Assembly (NCBI GenBank): GCA_033030425.1 | Contig: JAUFSD010000016.1 | Location: forward strand, 806,001 to 870,000 | Source: Verpa conica | Taxonomy: Eukaryota; Ascomycota; Pezizomycetes; Pezizales; Morchellaceae | Length of the DNA stretch: 64,000 nucleotides | Reading direction: 5' to 3' | Shown here: piece by piece, positions 1-9,934 of the stretch | Layout: each line of letters starts with the position of its first letter | How positions within the stretch are numbered: position 1 is the first letter of the stretch | Translations under genes and position numbers: made by a program | The notes under the pieces: generated by a model | The model's database searches: none | Seen by the model: the letters and a program-made list of their open reading frames with translations, nothing else | What the model was told of the DNA's origin: nothing

Positions 1-2
1 CT

Positions 3-209
3 TTATCGTCTATTATTTTCCTTGCTCTGGGGTTTGGTATGGTCCTGGGTTTGATTAAAAAATTCTCTCATTTATCTCTGGGAGGGTGGCGGACTTTGGG
101 TTTGTTGGGGTTCTTGCTTTTTTATCTCTTTGACGTTTTTGGGAATTGGGACTCGTTTTGGGATAGGGTTGCTACCGTTTCATTTGACCTATCTATCTTT
201 GTGATATGA
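3..209 (+). CDS. possible 3' end of a membrane-protein gene entering from the left edge
   Basis: The frame starting at base 3 stays open for 68 codons and stops with TGA at 207-209. The peptide is hydrophobic, with two stretches that could be membrane helices (LSSIIFLALGFGMVLGLI and LGLLGFLLFYLFDVFG) and the basic link IKKFSHLSLGGWRT. It is more GC-rich than the DNA that follows, which turns AT-rich at once after the stop. I do not recognise a family. It could equally be a chance frame, because the start and any upstream exons lie outside the window. Confidence 0.35.
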   Translation, partial: LSSIIFLALGFGMVLGLIKKFSHLSLGGWRTLGLLGFLLFYLFDVFGNWDSFWDRVATVSFDLSIFVI

Positions 210-1199
210 TTTTTTGTATACTATCTACATAATTATATCGCTCATATCATATAAGATTATTTAAAGCTAGATGAAGTAGTTCTATTAAAAGACATCTTTC
301 CTGCGGTCTAGGCCTAGAGAGAATATCCCCTAAACGAATATGATTGAACTTTTTATCTCAGTCTCAGTGGTCCTGAGCGCATTGATTATGCATACATGTA
401 ACCGTGTATTCAGTAAACCCCCAAGCAACTTAGTATAATACTGTCAACCTCGGCTCGATGGATCGATTTCCCGATATCAATCTATCCGGCGGCTAGCAAA
501 CCCCCGAGTCCGATTCCGGGGCTACGTGTTGCGCCCCTCCGGTGAAACCACTAGAGCTCAAAACGATTAGAAGAGAACCTGTCAGACCGGACTTAACGAG
601 TAGTTTCTTTGCTCGGACTCGAATTTATTTATAAATCTTAGCCAGAAACCAATATCATTGTCCCAAATTAATTGCCAAAAAATCCCCCATTTCAATTATT
701 CTTTTCAGTCTTTATATAACGTAAAGCAAAAAGCCCAGCATCAGAGGAAATTTTTTTTTAGAAGGAAAAAAAATTGTCCGCCCCCTGTTTAATTTGTGAT
801 GACGCAAGAGATCAAGAAAAAACGGGCCAAGAAAATCCCAAGAGAACCAGTTAACAAATTTCGAAACACCCCACCGAAGGTACAAAAGGAAAAGTATGTA
901 GGAAAAATAGAATGATGAAGGAGGATAGAGAAATAAAGAAAGTCCCCCGAGAACTGCATAGAGAAATGACAGAAGATATAAAAAAAGTCCAGGGAAAGGT
1001 ACCTAATACAAGAAATAGAGGAGGGGGGGGGGGAATATATTATATAGATCGGATCTTGACCCTCAAATATATCAGAAGATATCAGGAATTAGACTAGAAT
1101 AATAACTATGATAAGAGTGGGCCATTGGTTATGCAGGTAAACTACAGTCTCCAAAATTTACCAAGTTCTCATTATAATCCATTAGCTACCGCCTGTAGC
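210..1199. other. intergenic region, no gene seen
   Basis: The stretch is AT-rich apart from a GC-rich patch at about 450-560. A run of G lies near 1023-1032. The patch contains a CCCCGAGTCCGATTCCGGGG-like hairpin that does not fold as a tRNA. The right end is probably the 3' UTR of TAF12. Confidence 0.5.
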
Positions 1200-3574
1200 C
1201 TATTCACTACCCTTTCCAGCAGTCTGATTGAGTTGTTTCTGTGCAGCTAGTGCCGCCATCTTCTGGTGGTATCCTGGTGCCGGATTAAATTTTCTGACTG
1301 TTCGGATATCATCTGCGGCATACCCGGGAATACGAATGTTCCAATTACGTTCGAGGATAATTTGGATATCCTTAATATCGAGAGTATCGGAGCCACGGAG
1401 CTTGGCCATTTTACAGGCAGTGGTGGCGATGTTGTCGATAAATTCGTCGACGAGCTCAAGGATTGACTAGAATGTGAAAGTTAGTGATAGGTTGTGACGG
1501 TAGGGTAATGGAGAGGGAAAGGATGACATAAGTAGAAAAAAATGACGGTATCCTGTGATAGGAGGTGTAGGGTTTAAAAATAGTAGACCTCATGGCGAGG
1601 GGATGGAGATCATAATACAACGGCAGCTTCCGTGTCTTGGCATAAGGCAAAATATCAAAAGCAAGAATAAGCGAGGAGTCAACAAACCTCTTCTACATCA
1701 GGATCCAGTTTCTCCTCCGGATCAATCTGCTTAACTAGCTCTTCTAGCTTTCTCTTGCTCAGTAGCCCCATCCCACCTTCATCAAACTCGAAAGCTGGTT
1801 GTTTGATGATTGCAGGAGTACTCATCATTTGATTTCCAGAAGAATTCATTCCACCACTAAGTGTAGGTCGTGCAGCTGGCATAGCAATGGGTTGAGGCGC
1901 AGCAACAGCAAGACTCTTGGGAATCGGTAGACGATGTCCCTGTGCTGTGTCGCGGGTGGTTTGTGCGGGATGGGTGTTCGTAGTTGGAGAAGCAGCAGAT
2001 GCGGATGATGCTGGCTGCATACGTTGCTGTTGCTGAGGTTGGCCCTGGGGTTGAGGTTGACCGGGTTGTTGAGAAGTGGCCGAAACGGGAGTTCCCACGG
2101 CGGCGGTGGGTGGGCGTGCTGGTTGCACAGAGCCTGCCCGTGGAGCTGGGGAGTTTGGCTGGGCCATTGGCGTTCCAGTAGTTACTGGGGGGACTGAGGA
2201 CCTGCCTGGGGCTGTAGGCTGTTGCTGCTGGGTGGGGGGCTGAACCGGGGGCCGGACTGCTGCCTGCGCTTGTCCTTGCTGCTGTGGCTGCTGTGGCTGC
2301 TGTGTCGGCTGTTGCTGTTGCTGCTGCTGCTGCTGTATAGGTGGCTGCTGGGCTGCTGGAGACATAGTAGCACGATTTGCGGCAGGGTTGGCTATGGGTC
2401 CAGGTGGGGAATCTGCTCTTTGGATTGGAGTCGTAATACGCTGCTGCTGCTGGGCATTTGCTACAACATTTGGATTTTGCTGCTGAGGTTGCTGCTGCGG
2501 GGGACGTTGTTGCTGCAGCATTGGATTTGTGGTCTGAAGAGGCTGCTGCTGCTGCTGCTGTTGTTGGGGGTGATGGTTTTGAGGGCCCTGGTGAACATTG
2601 TTACCAGTGTTTGCCTGCTGCTGTATCATCCCCTGCTGCTGCTGCTGCTGAGATGGATTATGGGTCTCCGGCACGATGCCTTGCTGTACGGGTTTCTGCA
2701 TGGGAATCTGCCCCTGTTGCTGGCTAGCCCTGGCCTGTAGCATTATTTGCTGTTGCTGTTGCTGCAATTGCACTTGTTGCGCTTGTTGCTGCTGCATGAG
2801 TTTCTGTTCTCCCAGCATCTTTTGCTGCTGGCCAAACTTGTTGATAATTTCCTTGAAATGATTATACTGCTGGGTATGCTCAGCTATCCTGTTTTGTATA
2901 TCGCGTTGTTGCTCCGGGGTTATTCCCGGCTGCTGCAGACTCTGCTGGAGAAGTCCAATCTGGGATCTCGCGTGGTTCATCTTCTGGCCGACCTGGGTAA
3001 GTTTTGCTTGGATCTCTGTCCTCCACTGGTCTGCGTTCGCCGGTGGCACATTCGAGGGTACGATCCAGTTCGCCCTTGACGCGGGATTCATCACACCGCC
3101 TGTCATAGGTGCGCCCACATTTGGGCCCGCTACTGGTATGGCGCCGTTATTGACCATCCCACCATTTTGCGGTTGCTGGACATGGAAGCCTTGTTGTTGC
3201 TGTTGCTGTTGATTCTGTTGCGCTTGGATTTGCTGCCTTACATTATTCCGGAGCTTGTTTACGATAGCATCATATTTGCCCTGAGCAGCCTGGCCTTCTG
3301 GTGAGTTTACGCCCTGCTTCTCAACCACCGCCCGTAACCCATCAAGACCTGACAAGTACTTGTGCTTGGTCTCCTCCGGCATTCCCTGCTGCGCATTCAG
3401 CAGCTGCTGCAGCTGCGCACGACGCTGAGCTGCGATCATTGCGGGATTCCCAGCCATTCCAGCGGAAGCCATCGCACTGGTATTCTCGACTTTAATGTGT
3501 TTGGACACGGGGGAGCTTCCGGGGTTTACGTCTGATGGTTTACGTTTCCTGTCAGCCCCGACTATTGTAGACAT
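1200..3574 (-). CDS. TAF12: TFIID/SAGA subunit TAF12 (histone-fold TBP-associated factor)
   Basis: Two exons, 3574-1688 and 1466-1200, join in phase 0 across a GTTTGT...CTAG intron and give 717 aa. TAF12 is a histone-fold subunit shared by TFIID and SAGA that pairs with TAF4 or ADA1. The fold is the last ~110 residues. It starts at LSKRKLEELVKQIDPEEKLD at the end of exon 1 and continues in exon 2 with LVDEFIDNIATTACKMAKLR and IQIILERNWNIRIPGY; the intron cuts the domain. The ~600 residues before it are Gln/Pro-rich, with many CAG/CAA-type runs, as in other long fungal TAF12 proteins; animal orthologues are much shorter. The start is the first ATG after a promoter region shared with the divergent epsilon-COP gene 647 bp away. 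Exon joins keep family residues intact, so identification is firm. Confidence 0.93.
1687..3500 (-). repeat. polyglutamine-encoding CAG/CAA-rich coding region
   Basis: Long runs of CTG/TTG on the + strand, densest at about 2220-2830, encode many Gln tracts of 5-9 residues in TAF12. The mixed CAG and CAA codons suggest selection for glutamine rather than recent slippage alone. Several long frames on other strands here are by-products of this composition. Confidence 0.7.
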
Positions 3575-4221
3575 CCACCGTTGTATGTTTGATGAGTGAG
3601 CGAGCGAGCAAGTGAGAGTATTCTCTTGTCTGGTTGTGCGATGGGGGTGATAGGATGCTGGCTCGTGACTCGCCTGTTTGGCTGTGGCGGGTCTTCCTCG
3701 TCTGGCTGGCGGGGGAGAGGATTCGATCCTAAGTACTCTTCCCTATTTGATGGAAGGTAGGGGAGAGGGGGGGTATGTGTGGTGTGTATGAGGAGGGAGG
3801 TGGGGTATTAGCACGCGGATTCACTATTCACGCGTGTCTTCGCCTCGATGCCGCCCAGAGGTATGTATTGGGGGGGGGTTGAAAGGGAGTTGTTGAACCC
3901 AAGCGCGATTCCACAAGGGTGAGTGAGACGGGGGAGCCACTGGCCTTCCTCCTTATGTCAACATTTTTTTATTTAAAAGAATGCGTAAATCAAGTACATA
4001 TCCTTGCCCTGTAAAATTCTGTCTATGTGTAGAGAAGTGGAATATTCATTCAGAACAATCATGCATTTTAAACGATCGACACAGCACTCAGCGGCTCTAT
4101 ATGTAACGGTGAATTGACCACGATGGAACTTTGAGACGCCTGCAACTCAAACCCACGTAACCCCCCCCCCCCCACGATCTCAACTATTCATACACCTACA
4201 TCACATAAAGAAGCACCCACA
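3575..4221. promoter_or_regulatory. divergent promoter between TAF12 and epsilon-COP
   Basis: The 647 bp between two start codons pointing away from each other must hold both promoters. It carries G-runs near 3868-3877 and a 13-C run at 4161-4173, 49 bp before the epsilon-COP ATG. No clear TATA box is placed well for either gene. Confidence 0.6.
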
Positions 4222-5264
4222 ATGGATCCGTTCTCAAGTGAAGGAGGTATTATATATTCACCATTGACCCTCGATTTAATCACTTTCCCATTATGGATAA
4301 CTCCCCCACTAACTCACCTCTCCCCCCACCATAGAGCTCCTAACTATCCACAACGCTTTCTTCTCTGGTCAATACACAACAGTCATCAATTCTGACCTTT
4401 CCAGCCTCTCCTCTGAAAATTCTATTACCGGTCGTGTCTACGTTCTCCGTTCCCGGATTGCCTCAGGACAAGCAGAGGAAGTGATTGCTGAGCTAGAAGG
4501 AGAAACCGATGTTGCAGATCTCGCAGTCGTGAAGGCGTTCGCAGAGTACATTACCGGTGCAAAGGAGGATTCAGTAAAGGTTATCGAAGGGCTTGTTGAT
4601 ACTGCTTCTGATAATACTACGGTTCAGATCCTAGGAGCGACTGTATTACAGAGAGAGGAGAGGAGCGAGGAGGCTCTAGGACTGCTGGGAAAGCATGTAG
4701 GGAGCTTGGAGGCGTGAGGTTTCCCTACCCATATTGCTGGGATCCTATGGTTTGAGGGCAGCTACTGATGATGGTTTTAGTGTCGCCCTCATTGTCCAAA
4801 TCCGTCTATCACAAAACCGCACAGACCTCGCCCTGAAAGAAGTCCAAACCGCGAAACGCTGGGCGCAGGACTCCCTCCTCGTTAATCTCGCTGAGTCCTA
4901 CCTGGGTCTTCGGATTGGTGGGGAGAAGTATCAGCAAGCTTATTACGTCTTCGAGGAGCTTGCACAGGCTCCTTCTTCATCTACTTCTCGCACTCTTGTC
5001 GGGCAGGCCGTTGCCGAGCTACATCTAGGGCGTCTTGAGGAGGCTGAAGTTGCGTTACAACAGGCACTTGACAAGAGTCCGGAGGATAAGGAGGCGCTTG
5101 CTAATATGGTGGTTCTGGCTACGATTGCGGGGAAGGACGGAGAGGAGTATAGGGAGAGGCTACAGAAGGTGGATAGTCAGCATATGTTTTTGGCGGATTT
5201 GGAGACGAAAGCGGAACTTTTTGACAGGGCGGCAGGGAAGTATGCAGCAAAGGTTGGAGCTTAG
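4222..5264 (+). CDS. SEC28: coatomer subunit epsilon (epsilon-COP)
   Basis: Three exons, 4222-4246, 4335-4713 and 4781-5264, give 295 aa, the usual length for this family. Epsilon-COP is the TPR-like subunit of the COPI coat that stabilises alpha-COP on Golgi-to-ER vesicles. The first exon (MDPFSSEG) joins to ELLTIHNAFFSGQY, the typical N-terminus. The second join restores the segment LEAVALIVQIRLSQNRTDLA, and the C-terminal half has the characteristic LVNLAESYLGLRIGGEKYQQ and FEELAQ motifs. Introns are GTATTA...ATAG and GTGAGG...TTAG. All phases agree. The gene diverges from TAF12; downstream is gene-poor DNA. Confidence 0.95.
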
Positions 5265-6535
5265 AGGAATCTACAAGGGAAATTTAAGTTTTATAAAAGG
5301 TGTTTGAACGAGGGGTTTCCCGGCTGGCTGGAATAAATATTTGTGTGATAGAAACGTAAATTCAAATACATTAAAGTATGGAAGGAATGGGTTCTAGACA
5401 GACATATAGGAAATTTTTTTCAGGAGGCATCTATTAATTGGATTGATGAGAGGAGATATAACTGTCTATCACTAAGCAAAATTCTAATACCTGATTTGAT
5501 ACTATCATACTAGCAGTCCTGGGACTGACTTCAATCTAAAAACGATAAATCACAAAGGTGTAGATATTCTACTTCTGCACTTATTCTGAGCCCTTATTAA
5601 TGATGAGGGCTAATGTATTTAATATTACGCACAACTTAGATTTCTATAAACTCAGACAGCGAGTAAGGCTTCATGTCCCTGGGCTGTAGATCGAGGTAAA
5701 TTGATTTAACTAATAGCCGGACCCCCTACGGTGTAGGCTGAGTTCTTAGTAGGGTTTTATGCTAGCTCGGAGACACTTCCTTATACCGGTATCGAAGTCC
5801 CTTTTCATACTGAAAGAACGGTTCAAGGGGCACATAAATTACATTGAGTTTTGGGAAAATCAACTTGACTTGAGGGGAACGCTTAAGTATGTTTTGAAAA
5901 AAAAAAAGCCATTTGTTTCTTGTTCGGAAAAACGGTGGTTGATTGGTTTCTTTTCTTTTCTTTTCTAGGCACTATCTTCTGACTAGGACAAGGATCAATA
6001 GGTGCTATAGACTTCGTCTTTGGTAGCCAATGTTTAGCATCATAGTCGATCACTCGAGATACCTTTTCTATAGCCGGCCACGACGTACTATATAAATGAA
6101 TAAACTAATCATAAGTACATAGAGCCCAGTCAGCCATGGATATTAAGAAAGAATGAAACAATCATAAATAAGCTATGACTAGAGCTGGGTAGAGACTTGT
6201 CTTAACTTGTCTTGAAATTGAACTAGGAAGACATCACAATCTCTTTTTACCTCCTGTTTATTTTTGATCAAGATATAGTACATATAACACCGGCCAGCCC
6301 CTAAAACCACAATTCGTGTATACTCATAATCATAATTCTCCCCCTCTATTAAAGAAAGCGAAGGAAATATAAATAAACAAGGAAAAGAGTCAAAAACCCC
6401 TATGTGGGTTCACTACTCTATCTTGTTATTTTACTCTTTTGTCATTCCCTGGTGTTTATATAAATGCCTTATATCTTTAACACTTCTCCTTTCATAATGC
6501 AACGGGAATAAAAGTCCTGAGATGAGGGTAAAGCC
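5265..6535. other. AT-rich intergenic region
   Basis: No gene is seen. It contains one copy of the short dispersed repeat at 6094-6127, described separately. The first ~80 bp are probably the 3' UTR of epsilon-COP. Confidence 0.5.
6094..6127 (-). repeat. short dispersed repeat, copy A
   Basis: On the - strand this reads TGGGCTCTATGTACTTATGA followed by TTAGTTTATTCATT. It shares its ~22-bp core with copies near 25.1, 31.2 and 49.0 kb. No clean flanking direct repeat is visible for this copy. Confidence 0.6.
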
Positions 6536-6539
6536 TAGA

Positions 6540-7870
6540 TTATATAGATAAGGTAGTATTTAAAAGATAATAAATTTAGAAGGACTTTAGCGGAGTCGAA
6601 GTTGATGCTTCTGATTAGGGTATTAGGAGGGGTGTAGGGAGTGGTGCTGGGGGTACTGGAACCTACTTCTAGGTATAAAGGTTGGTCTAATTTAAGATTT
6701 ACGATATCGACTACGGTACAGGCTTCCTCCTGATGTAGCCATGAGCTATCGAGAGCATCTATTATAGAACTCCGTTAGTTGAGATCGATATCCAATATTT
6801 TCTTGACAAAATAAATTGCCTTTTTACTAGTATGAGACACTTTCAAACTCGCGACCGGGAACGTGATAAGCTGCTGGCAGTATTTGCCAAAGAGTCGAGT
6901 GTCAATTTGGGGTTTGGGCCTGGTTCGATGCCTGTCTAAATAGTATCTTATGAAATCTCAAAAAATGGTGTTTCTGAAGTCGAAATTTCGTGAAAAAGGG
7001 AACCCAGAGCTCACAAGTCGACAGCCTTTGTATAGGACTGCCCAGCTCTGAACATTCGAGGTAATAGTCCTAGAATATCCAGCGCAAGGTAGCCTGGGGT
7101 TCAACGCCGCATTTGAAAGCTGCTATCTACCTCACACTTCGACGCCCCGAGATCCGTAATTTTAACCAGCAAGTTGGCTAATGAAGAAACAAGAACATTA
7201 TATAAGAGTATTAAGATATATCAATAGGGATGTGATATAAGAAAATTGGAGATGGTGTTAGGAAGAACACACTTGGGACTGATAGCTAAGGTATAGATCT
7301 CCCATTTCCTCGGGTGTTCTAATATCTCTCATACTTTTACATGTACAGATTTATTTCTCGAGCTGGTTACAAACTTGCGGCTTCAGATATCGATAAAAAA
7401 ATCCCTCCCTCATATAGTATAGTAAGTCCCCAGTAGTTGCGTTATAATTTCCCTGGCCTCTGATCTTACTTTTGTTAAGATATCGGCCCAGATCACCAAG
7501 CTTGACATACTCCATTACAACATAGATTAGTTGGTTATCTTCAAATCAGCCGAAGAATTGTATGAATAGATCCGAAGGCTGCTTAATTGTAATTGGCTAG
7601 ATGTTGATACCCGAGGAAGCCTTAATACATCTCCCAAATCGTATAATACGTTTAGATTACACATATAATTGAACTTATGAGCCAACAGGAGCTGTTTAGA
7701 CATGAACCTGGCTACCCTTAGTGCCTCACTTCCTTCCTTTTCAAGGAATACACTTCAAAACGCCCCGGCACCAATCTTTTTCTCACGCTTCCATCCCTTC
7801 TTAGTCACCCGCGTCTTCGCCGTAGAGACCAGTTTATAGGCTATATAGATTATAGTATTCTTGTAAAACT
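6540..7870 (-). pseudogene. decayed serine/threonine protein kinase
   Basis: Read on the - strand, the kinase subdomains occur in the right order but are broken by stops and frame changes. The glycine loop is WKREKKIGAGAF followed by a stop (~7755-7800). The hinge is YVVMEYVKLGDLGRYL (~7465-7530). The catalytic loop is degenerate, FFYRYLKPQ for HRDLKP (~7374-7402). The activation segment reads VKITDLGASK (~7140-7165), then TPGYLALDILGLLPR (~7060-7110), YTKAVDL*ALGS (~7003-7038) and LFHEISTSETPF. A C-lobe piece, ALDSSWLHQEE, lies at ~6723-6762. One stop is TGG to TGA, a RIP-like transition; others are not. No intact frame longer than 60 codons covers it. The exact family is unknown. Confidence 0.8.
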
Positions 7871-9319
7871 CGGTTGATAATTTACACTGGCCGAGTTTCG
7901 TGACACTAATGGCCATAGTGGGTACCCGATAAAGGATAACGGGGGGGAGGGGGGACTAGAGCTGTTAATGTCAGGATGAACTTGCTAGAAAAGGAGTAGC
8001 CTATACTGTGAGTCCTCTGTAGGTACATGTAGTACCTAAGGGTCTATATCTCATTCAAGGAATTATCAGTTAACTCTATTGTTGTGAAGATTTTCGGGAA
8101 ACCCCAGTACCATCGGGATTTTGCAGAAGATTTTTGTCTATGGAGTAAATGACGTTGGGAGGGGTGGCATCACCTCAGTGTGAGAATACAATGCCACGGC
8201 TCCGAATCGCTACATGTAGACATAAATACCGCCAATCTCTTTCTTCACATAAGGTAGTTAATCCCCTACTCTATGATACTCGTTTATGGGTTTTCCCGCA
8301 TACCTGATAGCGACTGCCTGAGGGCTGACAGCCGCAGATAGTGGCATTACGTAAGAGTAAGTGCTAGAGCTATTATAGCCCAAGCTACGGACCTACAAGA
8401 CAGAATGTATCTCCCAATCAGTGAGCACCAAGCTCAGCTATATTTTTATTACAGTTGATGGGTAATTAAAGGCTAATACTCTAATTGCCTCGAGGAAATC
8501 TTTAGGAGCCGTAGTAAGGGGTATTTCTGAAAAATATGCCGCTCCAGTGGCCTGTTACAAAGTCTTTTAATTTCATGAGGCTTATAAGATAGTCTCCATA
8601 AAACATATCTGAAACGAGGCTGAAACTGCTCAAACTAGGTAAATATAGAGATCTACTATTGGAGGGAGATAACACTTCCAGCCTTGTAGGTACGAGTCAT
8701 CCTAGCGATTGCTCTGCCATTGCTAATATGCTTGTAGCGTGGCAACGGAAGTAGGTCTATGCAGTTCATCCTCTCAGAAGGATTCAACAAGATTGGGTTT
8801 ACGCTGACCTGGGTAGGGAATAACGACTACAGGGACGGGATCAGCTTACTTTCATTCCTGTTCTTATCAAGTTTGATACTCTATCTCCACTCACCCGACT
8901 TTATATAGACTAATAGTAGGAGAGCCTCTTCCTCCGAGTGATCTTTTATGACACGGAGGAGCCCAAAAATCCTAGCTGGGCATTCAATTTACACCTCTCA
9001 CTTTTAAATACTAAGGAATTAAATTATATATCAACTATTTCAAACTTATACCATTGCAGTTATTTCTACCGTTACATTCATTCATAACATTCATATCGAA
9101 GCATGATGTGACAAAAGAAAAGCCACCCAACTTTCCGAGACTCAGATAGGCAATAGACATGTCGCTACCATTCTACCATGCTGCCTATATCACCCTCTAT
9201 AAAGCACCAATGGATATTCTGACAAGATAAAATATAATAAAATAGGAGTGAAAACTCTAGAACAAGTACCTAAAAGAAAAAAGAAAAAAAAGAAAACCCT
9301 ATTTAAACTATGCCATGAA
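7871..9319. other. gene-poor region
   Basis: No supported gene is seen. Composition is AT-rich with moderate islands near 8100-8350 and 8700-8950 that may be further decayed coding sequence, but I could not read a family from them. Confidence 0.4.
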
Positions 9320-9934
9320 TTACCACTGTCCAAAAAAAAACCTAGCAACACGCCTCAACCGACTCCTCCCACTGCCACCACGTTGATCAAACAATGGTGG
9401 TGATGACGGCCTATTCATACCATAGTCTTGCTTCTGGGAATATGTACTACCCGGCGCATACCATGGTGTGGGTGACAGGGGAGGTGAATATGGATTTTTT
9501 GACCTCTTTGAGCGAAACATCGGTGGGTGGTTATCAACGCCTAGGTAGAATATGGACTCAGGGTGTTGAGAGCCAGAGCTGCGCCGATGTGAATTATTGT
9601 ACCGCGGCTGCTCATAGAACACTGGCGCCGGTGGAGGAGTAGGTGAAGGCTTTTGCTTCCGTGATGATTTTCTTCGAACCTTCTGGTCCTGCTCTCGCTC
9701 TGTATACCGTGCATGATACTCTGCAAAGGTACGTGGATGCGGTGGGTATGGATCTTCCGGTGTGAAGTGGTGCGTGTGGTAGCGGTTGTATTTAAGGTCT
9801 TGCTTGATAGAGAATAGTGGAGCGTCGCGCTTGCTTGGATTCCTCTGGAGTGGTGCAGCAGGACGAGCGTAGCGGTATGGATCACTGCTAGGCGGCGGAA
9901 CGTAGCTGTAGTTGGCACTATTGGTGTATCTCAT
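9320..9934 (-). CDS. hypothetical basic, Pro/Ser/Tyr/Arg-rich protein
   Basis: A single uninterrupted frame of 204 aa starts at ATG 9934 and ends at TAA 9320. It is more GC-rich than the surrounding DNA, which supports real coding. The product is low-complexity and basic: YRYARPAAPLQR near residue 20, a QDLKYNRYHTHHF segment near 45, a Lys/Arg patch KVRRKSSRKQK near 85, many SPP/PPL motifs, and the C-terminus RLRRVARFFFGQW. No signal peptide, membrane helix or known domain is visible. It lies alone in gene-poor DNA. It may be a lineage-specific disordered protein; conservation data would decide. Confidence 0.5.
   Translation of the reverse strand: MRYTNSANYSYVPPPSSDPYRYARPAAPLQRNPSKRDAPLFSIKQDLKYNRYHTHHFTPEDPYPPHPRTFAEYHARYTEREQDQKVRRKSSRKQKPSPTPPPAPVFYEQPRYNNSHRRSSGSQHPESIFYLGVDNHPPMFRSKRSKNPYSPPLSPTPWYAPGSTYSQKQDYGMNRPSSPPLFDQRGGSGRSRLRRVARFFFGQW

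Noticed and set aside
480..545. tRNA-like T-arm hairpin (CCCCGAGTCCGATTCCGGGG region)
   Set aside because: No matching acceptor stem, D-arm or anticodon arm can be folded around it.
2222..3079. Leu/Ala/Cys-rich + strand frames over TAF12
   Set aside because: They are the complement of CAG/CAA repeats coding for polyglutamine.
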